Shown here in pieces: positions 37,129 through 47,901 of a stretch of DNA of 64,000 bases. Source of the DNA: Cunninghamella blakesleeana (lineage: Eukaryota; Mucoromycota; Mucoromycetes; Mucorales; Cunninghamellaceae). The notes under the pieces are model-generated. The model was not told where the DNA came from. It did not search any database and worked only from the letters and a program-made list of their open reading frames with translations. The translations under genes were made by a program, and so were the position numbers. Where the stretch lies: positions 6,384,001-6,448,000 of the forward strand of contig JAFCIZ010000001.1 in the NCBI GenBank assembly GCA_017871115.1. Direction: 5' to 3'. Numbering within the stretch: position 1 is the first letter of the stretch; each line of letters begins with the position of its first letter.

Positions 37129-38856
37129 TAATAAATTATTTTAAAAAGATATGGTAAGAAGAAAAGAAAGGTTTTTTTTAATAAAATTAACTTTTTTTTT
37201 CTATAAAAAAGTTGAAATTACGCCACTCGATTTTAACTTTTTTTTTCTGGGAAATTTTATTTTTTTCCCTTTCCCCATATAAAAAATCCTTCAAAATTTT
37301 TTACTTTTTTATATGATTATTAGGATATCATTTAGTTCTTTTTAAAGTATAATAAAATAATTGAAATAATATCAAAAAAAAAAGCAAGTATATTAATTTC
37401 AGACAACATTCCATATATGATAATAAAGAAATAAACTACAGACTGCATAAATTACAGTTATAGTATCAAAAACAAAACGGCTTTTACGAACGAGTTATTG
37501 CTTCAATACATTCTTTTAAATGAAATAATAGCGATCAGTTTTATACTTAAATAACAAACGATTTAATTGCATTAAAATTAAAATGAGAACAAGGTGAATA
37601 GAGTTTTAAAAGTGATCATCTTATATTATCTATGTTTTTATTTATGCAAAATTTATAATTTTTATATTGACTCAATCGATTTTTTTAGTCTTATCATAGA
37701 AAATAAACATTGGAAAAATTAATGATAATTAACTATTTAATTATTTTATTTAATGACAGTAAAAATAAGCTGCTAATGGGTTAATATTATGCTTTGTTAA
37801 ACAATCAATAGAATGGCAACATCATAGATGATAATAGGCCCAATTAATATATTTTATAAATTGGAACGAAATAAAACTATAGATTAGTTTCATTACATTA
37901 TAATATATATATTATAAAAATATTATTTTAGCTTTAAAAACTCCTACTTTCCAAGTATTAAAACATTGCCCAATTCATTAATAACAACTAACCAGGTAGA
38001 TATACTTGTTGATTCAAAAAAATTATATATATGCATATGAACTAGATCCATTGCATTACAATATATATATATATATAACAGTAATAGTAATAGTAATAGT
38101 AGTCCTTCATTACAAAGTATAACTATCCTTAAAAAAGAGGAGTAAAAAAGAAAGCGCAAAAAAAAAAAAAAGAAGAATCAAACAAAACTATACATTTTTT
38201 TTCTACCATATAGCCCTTCTACTATTTCTTTAAAAATATAAATAATAGAACAATTGATTTAAAATTTAACATACTCGTAGTACAATCATTATCTATATGT
38301 ATATTAACTTTCATTAGATGATCTTGAATATTCATAGGTTTATTTAAATATTTTATTTGCAAGCTATATAAATTCAATTATATAGACAACCATATTCCCA
38401 TAATCATAGTATGAAAATTACCAAATGGATAAGGAATGGTCATGTTATCGTTCTATTATGAGCTAAAATTGATCAGTCTATTATATACTAGGATAAACGA
38501 ATATTTTAATTATATTATATATTAAGGTTTAAATAATTTTTTCAATAAATAAAAAATAAATTAGATTTTATTTATATAATTTTGCAATAACTTAATATAT
38601 CATTTTATTTTATGAATTTATTTTTTTTAAAAAAAAATGAAATAAAAAGTTTAAAGAGAAAGAAAAAAAACCAACCGGGATTTTAAAATTAACCTTTTAT
38701 TTACAAAAAAAGAAATATATAAAGTTTATAATTTTTTTTTCTATTAAAAAAAAAAATAAGAAAGAAATTGAATACAATAATAAAGATAATAAAAATATAT
38801 AATAACAATAAAAAATAAAAGTAAAAGTAGATATATAAATATATATAAATAATTGG
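37129..38856. other. Intergenic DNA (1.7 kb)
   Basis: This stretch lies between SLX1 and the 3' end of the Q/G/M-rich gene and must contain the SLX1 promoter. Part of it (37440-38500) has more mixed sequence but no conserved frame. A T(8)A(9) block is at 38621-38637, and TAATAG repeats lie at 38080-38100. No RNA gene was recognised. Confidence 0.5.
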
Positions 38857-40023
38857 CTAATATTCCCTTGACCAGAGATTTTTAACAGAAGAGCTACGTT
38901 CAGGAAAATGAACTCGTCGACTACCATAAGGATCATAAGGATTGTACCCCATACCTAAATTAGATCTGGGGCCACCACCATAACCATGTGAGTAATAGGA
39001 TGAAGCTGCTGATGAATAAGGATCGTTTCGATAATATGGATAACTATTGCTCATTTCCATATCATAAGGACTCGTTGCCATCATATTATTTCCATACATA
39101 TTACCGCCACCAGCAGCATTATAAATCATACCATTACCACCGCCTCCATACATCCCATTCATCATCATTGCATTGTTTCCACCACCATACATTCCATTCA
39201 TCATCATCGTACTGTTTCCACCACCATACATTCCATTCATCATTGTATTACCAGCTAAACCGCCATATCCACCATACCCACCAGCTGTAGCTCCTCCTCC
39301 ATAATATGGAGATTGGCCATACACCCCATTCCCATACATAGATTGCCCTCCCATTAATGGTGTAGCATAAGGATTCATATAATTAGCTGCTGAATTCATC
39401 ATACCATACGGTTGTTGTTGTTGATAGCCGTTCATCATATAAGGATTCATCATTTGTTGTTGCTGCTGTTGCATCATAGCCTGCATTGATGGGTTCATTC
39501 CTCCAGCAGCGCCTCCATTCATCATCATCATCATCATCATTTGTTGCTGCTGCTGCTGCTGTTGTTGTTGTTGTTGTAATAGCATTTCTTCATTCATTTG
39601 TGGACCTGCTCCTGCTCCTCCTGCTCCTCCACCATTCGATCCTCCACCACTACCATCATTATTTCCATTATTCATTAGAGGGTTCATGCCGTAATTTGTT
39701 ATTCCTGCAGCGGCCATACCTGCATTAGTGATCCCGGCTGCGTCTCGCATCCGTTTTAATAAATTATCCATCATGCCTCCTTGTTGTTGTTGTTGTTGTG
39801 ATGAAGGAACACCATAATGGCTAGGATGTGGCGTTTGAGGTTGTGAGGATGATTTTTTAGGTGAAGTAGGCGATTGTTGTTGCTGCTGTTGTTGCCCATT
39901 CATATTTGTATCCCTTCCTTCTTGTTCAAGTTGCTGCTGAAGTAGTGGTGGTTGATTTAAATTAGGTGGTAAGTTTTGTCTTGAAAAGTGTGAAAAGGAA
40001 TTAGATCGTTGAAGTCCGTGCAT
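38857..40023 (-). CDS. Q/G/M/N-rich low-complexity (prion-like) protein
   Basis: A single exon of 388 codons. The N terminus MHGLQRSNSFSHFSRQNLPPNL is followed by Q runs, a Ser/Pro patch with SPKK, a short ordered helix (MDNLLKRMRDAAGI), Gly/Asn stretches, a Q13-M7 run and Tyr/Gly/Met repeats. The 13-residue unit MMMNGMYGGGN-x-x occurs about three to four times in tandem. The C terminus, RRVHFPERSSSVKNLWSREY, is not repetitive and may be the conserved functional end. Composition resembles phase-separating RNA- or cytoskeleton-associated proteins, but no domain is recognised. An uninterrupted frame over 1.1 kb of AT-rich DNA supports that it is real. Confidence 0.75.
   Translation of the reverse strand: MHGLQRSNSFSHFSRQNLPPNLNQPPLLQQQLEQEGRDTNMNGQQQQQQQSPTSPKKSSSQPQTPHPSHYGVPSSQQQQQQGGMMDNLLKRMRDAAGITNAGMAAAGITNYGMNPLMNNGNNDGSGGGSNGGGAGGAGAGPQMNEEMLLQQQQQQQQQQQQMMMMMMMNGGAAGGMNPSMQAMMQQQQQQMMNPYMMNGYQQQQPYGMMNSAANYMNPYATPLMGGQSMYGNGVYGQSPYYGGGATAGGYGGYGGLAGNTMMNGMYGGGNSTMMMNGMYGGGNNAMMMNGMYGGGGNGMIYNAAGGGNMYGNNMMATSPYDMEMSNSYPYYRNDPYSSAASSYYSHGYGGGPRSNLGMGYNPYDPYGSRRVHFPERSSSVKNLWSREY
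39135..39250 (-). repeat. 39-bp tandem coding repeat
   Basis: About three imperfect copies of a 39-bp unit encode MMMNGMYGGGN-x-x within the Q/G/M-rich protein. Confidence 0.8.
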
Positions 40024-41214
40024 ATATTACTTGGACTACACTTCCACAACTGTCTTTCTTTATATATATATGTATATATATATATAAAAACGATAAAATA
40101 AGGGAAAAAAATAGAGGCGATGAATTAAAAGAAATAAAAAGATAAAAATAGAGGTGATATATTAAGGAAATATATATAAAAGAGTATTGATAACAAACAA
40201 CTCAATTAATTGTGTATATTATAAAAAGGTATCTATTAATTTATAAGGAATATATTATTTTTATGGTATAGTTTAAATTTATGAAATAAAAGAATGACTA
40301 AATAAGAGGGAAATGTTATTTAGTGACGAAAAAAGAAAGAGATAAACAAGAAATAATTTAAATTTTTGTGCGCACGCACCAATTTTTTTTAAAAAAAATT
40401 ATTGGCTAATTTTTTAAGCATATCATTTTTAAAGCTCAGTTATTTTTTATACTTTTATGCTCACAATAATTATCAGCCAACAGTCCCTAAATGAGTTTTA
40501 CAATTATGGCGCTAATCGCAAATCCTATAAGGATGCGTAGGTTTGCTAAATAAAAAAATATTATAAAATAAAAATATTATAAAAATTATATATTTATATA
40601 AGATAAAATGTAAAAAAAAAAAGAAGGAATAAAAAACAAAACGAATTAAGGAATGGTAATTGATTATCGATTACGGAAATAACTCTTTACATGAATATGA
40701 AATTATAAACATATATATTGCTCTTCCATATAATTTTATTTATCAGTTAAGTTAGAGTCTAGAGCAAGAGTAAAAGTATGATAAAGTATAAGCAAATAGT
40801 AGCAACGATAGCAATGGAAATGACAGCAAAAGAGTGTTTTGGTAAATTTCTTTTTCTTTTTCTCTTTTCATGACGATTAAAATTAAAAAAAAAATCATCT
40901 CAAATTATTATATATATATATTAATTATTTTAAAATTAAAATTGAGGTAAATAATTTATTTTTTTATGCAAGAATGTTGTTTTATAATCAAATATGAATC
41001 AGTGTAGATGCTTGGCAAAGATAACTCATAAATCAAAGGACTTAAATATTATACGTTATTTAAACCATCTGGCTTTGATGGATCTTTAATTTTAGATATT
41101 TCTTTAACATCAGTTTTGAATGTAATAAATTTCAATAATTGTATATTACAGTTTCCTTTTATTTTTTTAATAATAAAATATTATTTTAACAATATTGAAA
41201 TAAAAATTAAGAAA
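40024..41214. other. Intergenic DNA, 5' flank of the Q/G/M-rich gene
   Basis: It has A/T runs, (TA)n near 40063-40085 and a T(8)A(8) block at 40383-40398. A coding-like minus-strand stretch at 41049-41150 is discussed in the findings. No complete gene. Confidence 0.45.
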
Positions 41215-41397
41215 AGAAAATATAAAATATACACATGTTTTATACTCAAAAGCAAAACAAACAATAATATAAATGAATAAATATATTTGAATATTATGAA
41301 TATATAATATAAAGAGAACTGGACTGTCATTATAAAGAAAAATGTATGTTCCTGAATTTTTTGTTTTTTATTTAAAAAATAAAAATTACGGTGTTTT

Positions 41398-41421
41398 ACC
41401 ATAAATGGTGATTGGCGGAAG
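41398..41421. promoter_or_regulatory. Conserved block in copy A: ACCATAAATGGT + GGCGGAAG
   Basis: An imperfect-spacer inverted repeat (ACCAT-AA-ATGGT) is followed after 4 nt by GGCGGAAG. The same arrangement and spacing recur in copy B at 42708-42731, while the surroundings have diverged. It is a candidate factor-binding site; the factor is unknown. Confidence 0.35.
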
Positions 41422-42135
41422 ATATAACACTCGTAAAGACATAAAAAGTATACACAGATTCATTATTACATATACTTGGTTCATATATTTATAGCTATAG
41501 CTATATTTATGTTTTTATTTCGTAGCTATCAATGCTAGTATTTTTTAGGGTATTATATTTCTATTTTGCTTAAAAAATTATCCGAAGATAAGAATATCTG
41601 GATGAATTAGTCATCCTTTTTTTTAACAAACAAACTAGATAATCAAAATCATTGGGATCATATTTCAAATACCCCATATGGTAACTGATACTGTCTATTT
41701 TTATCGGATCAATAATCAAAATTTCCACAATTCACAACCGCAATTAAATAAATAAATATAATAGAGTATAGATATGAATATATATATTCAAAAAATAAAT
41801 AACTTTTTTTATAATAATATTAGTGAATGAACCGTAAAAGAAAACTATAAAGTTTTAAAAAAAATATTTAGAAAGTGACCGTAATAATTGAAAAAAAGTT
41901 TACACTAAAAACAGAAAATGAATACGTAATATGGAATAAGCAGTTGTCAACGTTTAAGTTTGGAAACCAGAAAAGAAGGTTTTTAAATCCTGTGTCCGAG
42001 TTCTAAGAATTGGGAAAATAATAATAAAAATGCGTAAATGATTGAGTATGTATATACAATAAATAAAGCGTGAAAAAATTAGTTAGTGAAAATAGATATT
42101 AGCGCATTTATTAGAAAAGAAAGAGACTTATATAT

Positions 42136-42195
42136 ATGTGTGTGTGAGTGAGTGTATGTGTGTGTGAGTGAGTGTATGTGTGTGTGTGTATGCAC
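42136..42195 (+). repeat. 20-bp tandem GT-rich repeat
   Basis: Two full copies of a 20-bp unit (ATGTG TGTGTGAGTG AGTGT) and a partial third. It is present in copy A only, at a position where copy B has plain AT-rich DNA. Confidence 0.85.
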
Positions 42196-42297
42196 GTGTG
42201 AGAGCATATATTTATGTGTTTATTCATATTTCATTAAAAGTGAATCGACGTTCCTTTTATGTATTTTAAAATTCTACCAACTGATTGCTATTATATT

Positions 42298-42345
42298 GAA
42301 GATATTAATAAAATCGAACAAATAATAAAGTCTACTGAAAAATAG
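42298..42345 (+). pseudogene. 3'-end remnant of a second copy of the MFS transporter gene
   Basis: These 48 nt read EDINKIEQIIKSTEK followed by a stop, matching the last 15 codons of the intact downstream gene (EDVDKIEQATKSTEK, 45495-45542): 37 of 48 nt are identical by hand count, with no indel. The 3' flank (TGATACCA-AAA) also matches. The rest of the copy's coding region is missing, so copy A is a deletion-derived relic that keeps its 5' flank and extreme 3' end. Confidence 0.8.
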
Positions 42346-42514
42346 TTCCCTGATACCACAAAGCAAGTCTAATGTTTGATATTTTATATATTAACTGGTA
42401 CTATAATAAAATATGTGGATTTCTAGTTATATATTTATTTGAAACTAATATCAACATGTATACCAATATCTTTTAAGAATGTCTCTTTTTTACCTGATAT
42501 GGTCATAATAACAT
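42346..42514. other. Unique spacer between the relic and copy B
   Basis: AT-rich sequence without counterpart in copy A that I could see; the first ~12 nt continue the similarity to the 3' flank of the intact MFS gene. Confidence 0.4.
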
Positions 42515-43400
42515 TCTAATTATAAAATATACATTCAAAAACGAAGTAAACAAAATAAGAGTAATTAAATATATTCATGTATCGTAGATGTATGAAATAA
42601 AAATAAAAATGGGCTATTATTATAAAGAATAATTTATATATGTTCCTGAGTTCTTTATTTATTATATATTATTTTTAAAGAGTGGGATTAAATAATAACG
42701 GTATTTTACCATAAATGGTGGTAGGCGGAAGGTATAAAATTTTAATGGTATATAAAAATTATATATGCATATATTTAATTGATTATTATCATTAATGTCA
42801 TTAAAATTACATATATACATATATACGTATATATTTATATATAATTTATAAACTTATATTTACATTTTGCTGGTGCGTACATTTTTTGGGATTGTGATTA
42901 AACTTTGGCCTAAAAAATCTGCCGAAAATGTTTACCCCAAACTATTGATACTCTGTTTCAAATTCCTTATATGGCAACTGATATTGTCTGCTATTCGGTA
43001 GATCAAAAATGGTAGTAATAGATATAATAGTAGATCATCAAATAAAAGTAATAATAAAATTACTAAAAATAAATAAGTAAGACGTTTTATTTTATTGAAA
43101 AAAGGTCAATATTAAAAGTAGAAAACGAATAATATGGGGTCATAAGTCGTCATCGTTAAAATTTGGTAATCAAAAAAAAAAGTGCTTCTGTTCCGTATTT
43201 TCGGCCCAAGGATTCGTAAAAAAAAAAAATGCGAGATGGATACTAAGTTTAATAAACAAAAGACTGAAACAAACAAGTGAAATTGATCTATTAGCGTTTT
43301 TATTAAAATAAGAAGAAACATTTTATATTTATATGTATATTTTATTAAAGATAGATTGTTGATCTTCATTTTTTTGTTTTTAAAATATTCAAATGACTGG
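42515..43400. repeat. Copy B of the duplicated flank (5' flank of the intact MFS gene)
   Basis: The counterpart of copy A, in direct orientation. It ends about 190 bp before the MFS start, where T/C-rich leader sequence takes over (43500-43560). Confidence 0.7.
42708..42731. promoter_or_regulatory. Conserved block in copy B: ACCATAAATGGT + GGCGGAAG
   Basis: Identical core and spacing to the block in copy A. It lies about 860 bp upstream of the MFS ATG. Confidence 0.35.
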
Positions 43401-43589
43401 TAAATTGTATTAATAATATAAAGTTTTTACCAAGTTTGTTTCGTGGGTAAAAAGGCGGTATCTTAAAAAAAAAAAAAAGATAAAATTTATAAATGTAATT
43501 TTTGATTTTACGTTTATTCTTTTTCTTTTTTTTTCTTTTTTCCATTTTTTTTAATATATACATATTTAAATATTATTTTATCATTTTAA

Positions 43590-44278
43590 ATGACAAGTGG
43601 AGAAAAAATAATCACGGAAACACAAAATCATGAACAAGTAATGAAGAACAATGAAAATGATAATAATGATAATAATAGTGATATGATGGATCAACCACCA
43701 CCACAAAGTTTAAATGATAAATTAAACTCATCAGTCCTTGCATCCTGCATTGCTGGTTCTTTAGTATTATGGGCTTCATTTGGTGTTCGACAATCCATTG
43801 GAGTTTTTTTAATTCCTGTTACCCAAACTACCGGATGGGATCGTGCTACATTTTCCATTGCTGCTGCATTATTACAATTATTGTGGGGGTTTGGCCAACC
43901 TTTTATTGTGTTTTTAGCTGAAAAAAAATTTGGATTTGGTAAAGTCATTTTTGGTTCAACAATATTATATGCTGTCAGTTGTTTTATTTTGTATGGTTCT
44001 TCTACTTCAAGTGGCTTATTTATTTTCGCTTGTGCGCTTCAAGGCATTGGTTGTGCAGGTAATTCTTTTCCCATTGTGTTGGCTAGTATTAGTAAACGAA
44101 TTGCACCAAATAACAAATATAAGAGTACCATTTTTGGGGTCGTTTCTAGTTTCGGTAGTTTTGGCCAATGTTGCTTTCTTCCAATAGGTAGACAAATGAT
44201 TGCTACGATTGGTTGGACTTGGACTTTTTTAGTATTTGGTAAAATTTGCTCCTCTCTTGATATATAGCTAATTGTATA

Positions 44279-44313
<35 letters not shown>

Positions 44314-45542
44314 GAAATGTTGTATTGATGTTTTTTTATTATTAATTATAGGTATAATGATGGCTGCTTGTTCAATCACTGCTGTATTTTTACAAACGGT
44401 TCCACAAAAACAAAATGAAGCTGTTGCTGCTTCAAATGATGTAGAAAAAAACAACGACATTGAAAAGAAAAAGATTGATGTAGTTGAAGATGATAATAAT
44501 AATAATGATATTCAAAAACCAATAACAAAAAATAAAATTAGATTACATCCAGATGACATGACAGCTATGCAGACTCTTAAATATGCTTTTACTTCGCCAA
44601 CATTCATTTTTATAACATTAGGCTTCAGTACTTGTGGATTCCATATTGCTTTCATGGCTACCCATCTTCCTTCCTATCTTGTAAAAATATAAAAATAATA
44701 ATAATATTATTAATATTTATAATTTAACACGTTTAATATTTATTATTTACACATGCAATTATTATTTTATTGATGTACCATTTTATTTTTATTTTTATTT
44801 TTTAAAAAAAATCCTAATAGCAAGGCCATGGTGTAGACGCGTCACTTGCAGGTAAATTATTAAAAATGGCCTACTTGTATATTAGCAAAAGCTAACTTTT
44901 TTTTTTTCCTTTTTTTAAAATTCATAATCATAATAGCATGGACAATTTCGATTATTGGTTTAGGGTCCATGTTTGGTACAATTTCTACTGGTATATTATG
45001 TACAAAGTTTAAACCAAAATATGTTCTAGCAGGGATTTATGCAAGTCGAGCCATAATTATGTGCATCTTTTTCTGGGTTCCCTTTTCTTTAGTTACTGTA
45101 TTTATCTTTTCTGTTATTATTGGAGTAAGCCTAGATACATAAAAAAAAAAGAAAAAAAAGAACCGAAGCAAAGAATCGGTTTTCATTATCAATTTATATT
45201 TATCCTTTTTTTCTTCTCATTATTTCAAAAATGTAGTTCTTATGGCTATCGACCGTACCTCCAACAACTCGATTTGTAGGTGATGTTTTTGGATATAAAT
45301 ACCTGGGAACGTTAACATCTATTACTTTTGTTGGCCATCAAATCGGTGCATTTTTAGGTGCATACATGAGCGGTGTTGTGTATGATAACGTGAAGTCTTA
45401 TGATCGTATTTGGATTGCTTCTATTTCCTTAGGTATATTTTCAGCAGTTGCAAATTTATTAGCTTCTGATAGAATCCCTGATTACAGTTGTAAAGAAGAT
45501 GTTGACAAGATTGAGCAAGCAACAAAATCTACTGAAAAATAA
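43590..45542 (+). CDS. Major facilitator transporter, monocarboxylate-transporter-like
   Basis: Five exons (43590-44238, 44352-44680, 44821-44851, 44937-45124, 45237-45542) give 500 codons. An acidic Asn-rich N terminus of about 45 residues precedes twelve hydrophobic segments. Helix 1-2 has FGVRQSIGVFLIPVTQTTGW then DRATFSIAAALLQLLWGFGQP, the MFS pattern seen in monocarboxylate and oxalate/formate-type carriers; helix 5 has the SFGSFGQ motif. A charged cytosolic loop (VEKNNDIEKKKIDVVEDD) separates the two halves. It probably moves a small organic anion across the plasma membrane; the substrate is not readable. Exon 3 is only 31 nt (QGHGVDASLA). The gene is preceded by a decayed tandem duplicate of its flanks. 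Confidence 0.88.
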
Positions 45543-45881
45543 TTTTTTGATACCATAAAATTTTCCCTTTCATTATATATATATATTGTACATAATAAAT
45601 ATAATAATAATTTAAATATAATGATAGCTCAAGTTGAATATTTTTTTTAAAAAAATTTGCAGTTTTATAATGATGATGATGATGATGATAATGATAATAC
45701 TAATAATAATTAATAGTGAAATATAAAATTAACTTAATATAATAGCTTGCATATTATGTTTCTAAAAAGTAATAGTATCTTGAGTAATTAAACTGATAAA
45801 ATAATAAATGTAAAGGTGAGAAAGAAAAAAATTGTTTAAAAACTGCATTTTTATATTAACAAAATTCCGACCCCATTTTTA

Positions 45882-45915
<34 letters not shown>

Positions 45916-46809
45916 TCAATTTTCTCACTTTTTTAAGTATTTAAAAGTAATAAATAATAACTTATTAAATAAAAATGATGGTAGAATGAAATATTTTATA
46001 ATTGATAAAGCTTTTATAATAAACTACAAGTCACGTAATTTTTAAAACCATTAAACTCAATAGATATAAAGTTACCGTAAAGCAAATGTATCATTTGTAT
46101 AATAAAAAGTATTAATACTGTATTATTTCATTTAAAAAAAAGTGACATAAGGTAAATTGATGAATAATATAGACACATTTACTTTTTTTTTTACTTAATT
46201 GATTGCTATAATTTTTATTTTTTATTTTGATAAATAATAGGTCAAAAAATGGGCAAGTCAGTCAGTAAAATTCATTTCAATAATGGTAATCAAGGTAAAC
46301 TAATAAATTTATACATGCAAAAAAAATTAAAAAAAATAGACTGATGAAAGACCTATTTTATTTTTATTTATTACTGGTTATTAATTAAACTTTTTCTTTC
46401 GTTTTTCTTTTGTTGAAGCACTATCAACTGAAATATATTTATCATAAATGGTTTCGGAAAAGCATCAAAAGGTAAATAATAGACCTGTCGATTTTTAAAT
46501 AGTTATGATTTATGATAATAAACTTATATAAAATAATAAATTGCGAATAGTAATATAATTGTAAATAAAGTTATAATAGTATTCTATTGATGTTTATATA
46601 TTATCATCAATATATTTTTATATATATTTAGGAATCTACTTTTCTATATACTAAAAAAGTTGCCAGTTATTTATTAATGCAATTTATTTCCAAAATAACG
46701 TGATTGGTAGCGGTAATTTAATATTTTTAGAAGGCTGAAGTTCATCACCATTAAAAAACAAAATAACAAAATATTAGTAATATTTCCTTCCTCCTGTTTT
46801 TTCATTAGA
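45543..46809. other. Intergenic DNA, MFS 3' side and eS27 promoter
   Basis: It includes GAT-type trinucleotide repeats at 45669-45690, a T(8)A(7) block at 45641-45655, a T(31) run, and from about 46780 a pyrimidine-rich tract ending at the tiny first exon of eS27. A short ATG frame at about 46249 (MGKSVSKIHFNNGNQ) has no support as a gene. Confidence 0.5.
45884..45914 (+). repeat. T(31) homopolymer
   Basis: An uninterrupted T run of 31 nt on the plus strand, the longest homopolymer noticed in the window. The assembled length may be inaccurate. Confidence 0.85.
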
Positions 46810-47630
46810 ATGACTGTAAGTAAATTATTGATTTTTTTAAAAAAGTTATATATAAAATACAAAAGGAAGCAGGATATTATTGTTATGCACTCTATTTAAT
46901 GGATTCATGGATGGATGGATAAAAAAATGACCAACTTTGGATGGATGGATATTATTTCAGACCGAAAAAAAAAAAACCGCACCATAATCAGATAGACATT
47001 TAAAATTTATTAGTATAAAAAAATGACATTTACAGCAACTTTAATATCAGCTTCTGTCTCGGTTTATTATTATTATTACTATTGTTATTTTATCAGCAAA
47101 CTACAATACTATTTATCAATGTTAACTATTATCAACTGGAATTCAAACAATAGTAACCTGTTTCCTTTTTAATAAATATGTATTATGCAATATTATTTTT
47201 TTAAAATAATAATAATAAAAAGTTTAGTGGACTCATGGATATATTATTATTATTATAAATACATTTCATCTATATATATATAGTTGGCCGTTGATCTTCT
47301 TCACCCTACCGTTGAACACGAAAAGCGTTCTCACAAATTAAAGCGCCTTGTGCAATCCCCTAACTCTTACTTCATGGATGTCAAATGCCCTGGTAAGTTT
47401 TATTCTTTGTATAAAATAATAATGACGATGATGCCATAAATATATTGTATTGATATTGATGGTTTATTTTTTTATTTTTTTATAAAATAGGATGTTTGAA
47501 TATCAGCACCGTTTTTAGCCACGCCCAAACTGTTGTATTATGCTCCTCTTGTGGTACTGTCTTATGTCAACCTACTGGTGGTCGTGCTAGATTAACAGAA
47601 GGCTGTTCTTTCCGTAAAAAGGCCAATTAA
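46810..47630 (+). CDS. RPS27: 40S ribosomal protein eS27
   Basis: Exons 46810-46815, 47284-47392 and 47491-47630 join to 84 codons. The protein begins [21 protein letters not shown] and has the zinc ribbon [20 protein letters not shown] then [20 protein letters not shown], ending CSFRKKAN; length and sequence are as expected for eS27. The first coding exon is only ATGACT, followed by a perfect GTAAGT donor and a 468-nt intron. Fungal and plant eS27 also begin M-x-LAVDLL-type, which supports this start. The four ribbon cysteines bind zinc; the protein sits in the small-subunit head/platform. The first intron has a TATGCAATATTATTTT word (47184) and GGATGGAT repeats; no snoRNA boxes were found. 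Confidence 0.93.
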
Positions 47631-47901
47631 AATCTTACTCTATGAAAAAAAAAAATTAAAAATCTTAATAAAAAAAGATGAAAAAATGTGAAAAAGTCAT
47701 TTTTGATTTTACTAGTTTTTGATTTTTTATAAAAAAATGTACTTTAAAAAAATTTAAGTGAAGTCGTCGGAATTTGAAAAAACATGGCCCATAATTTTTT
47801 TTTTTAAAAAATAAAGTTTTAAATTGTTTTAAATTTTTCTTTTCCCTGTTGTTTTTTTCCCCTCATTTCCTGTACCTGTAAATTTATATTTTTAATTTAT
47901 T

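Larger units (their letters stand above)
41215..42297. repeat. Copy A of the duplicated 5' flank of the MFS gene
   Basis: Aligned by eye with copy B (42515-43400), about 1.3 kb downstream in the same orientation. Shared blocks in the same order are: the TTCCTGARTT region, ACCATAAATGGTG with GGCGGAAG, GCTRGT...TTTTTT followed by CTTAAAAAAT/CCTAAAAAAT, TTTCAAATNCC...ATATGGYAACTGATA-TGTCT, and ATTAGCG-TTTATTA. It is diverged by substitutions and indels, so it is an old duplication. Confidence 0.75.

Noticed and set aside
46249..46480. Mini-ORF MGKSVSKIHFNNGNQ with a possible intron
   Set aside because: The spliced product would be only about 23 residues and no family matches; more likely non-coding 5' flank of eS27.
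46816..47283. Possible snoRNA in the long eS27 intron
   Set aside because: Ribosomal-protein introns often host snoRNAs, but no convincing C/D (RTGATGA...CTGA) or H/ACA arrangement was found.
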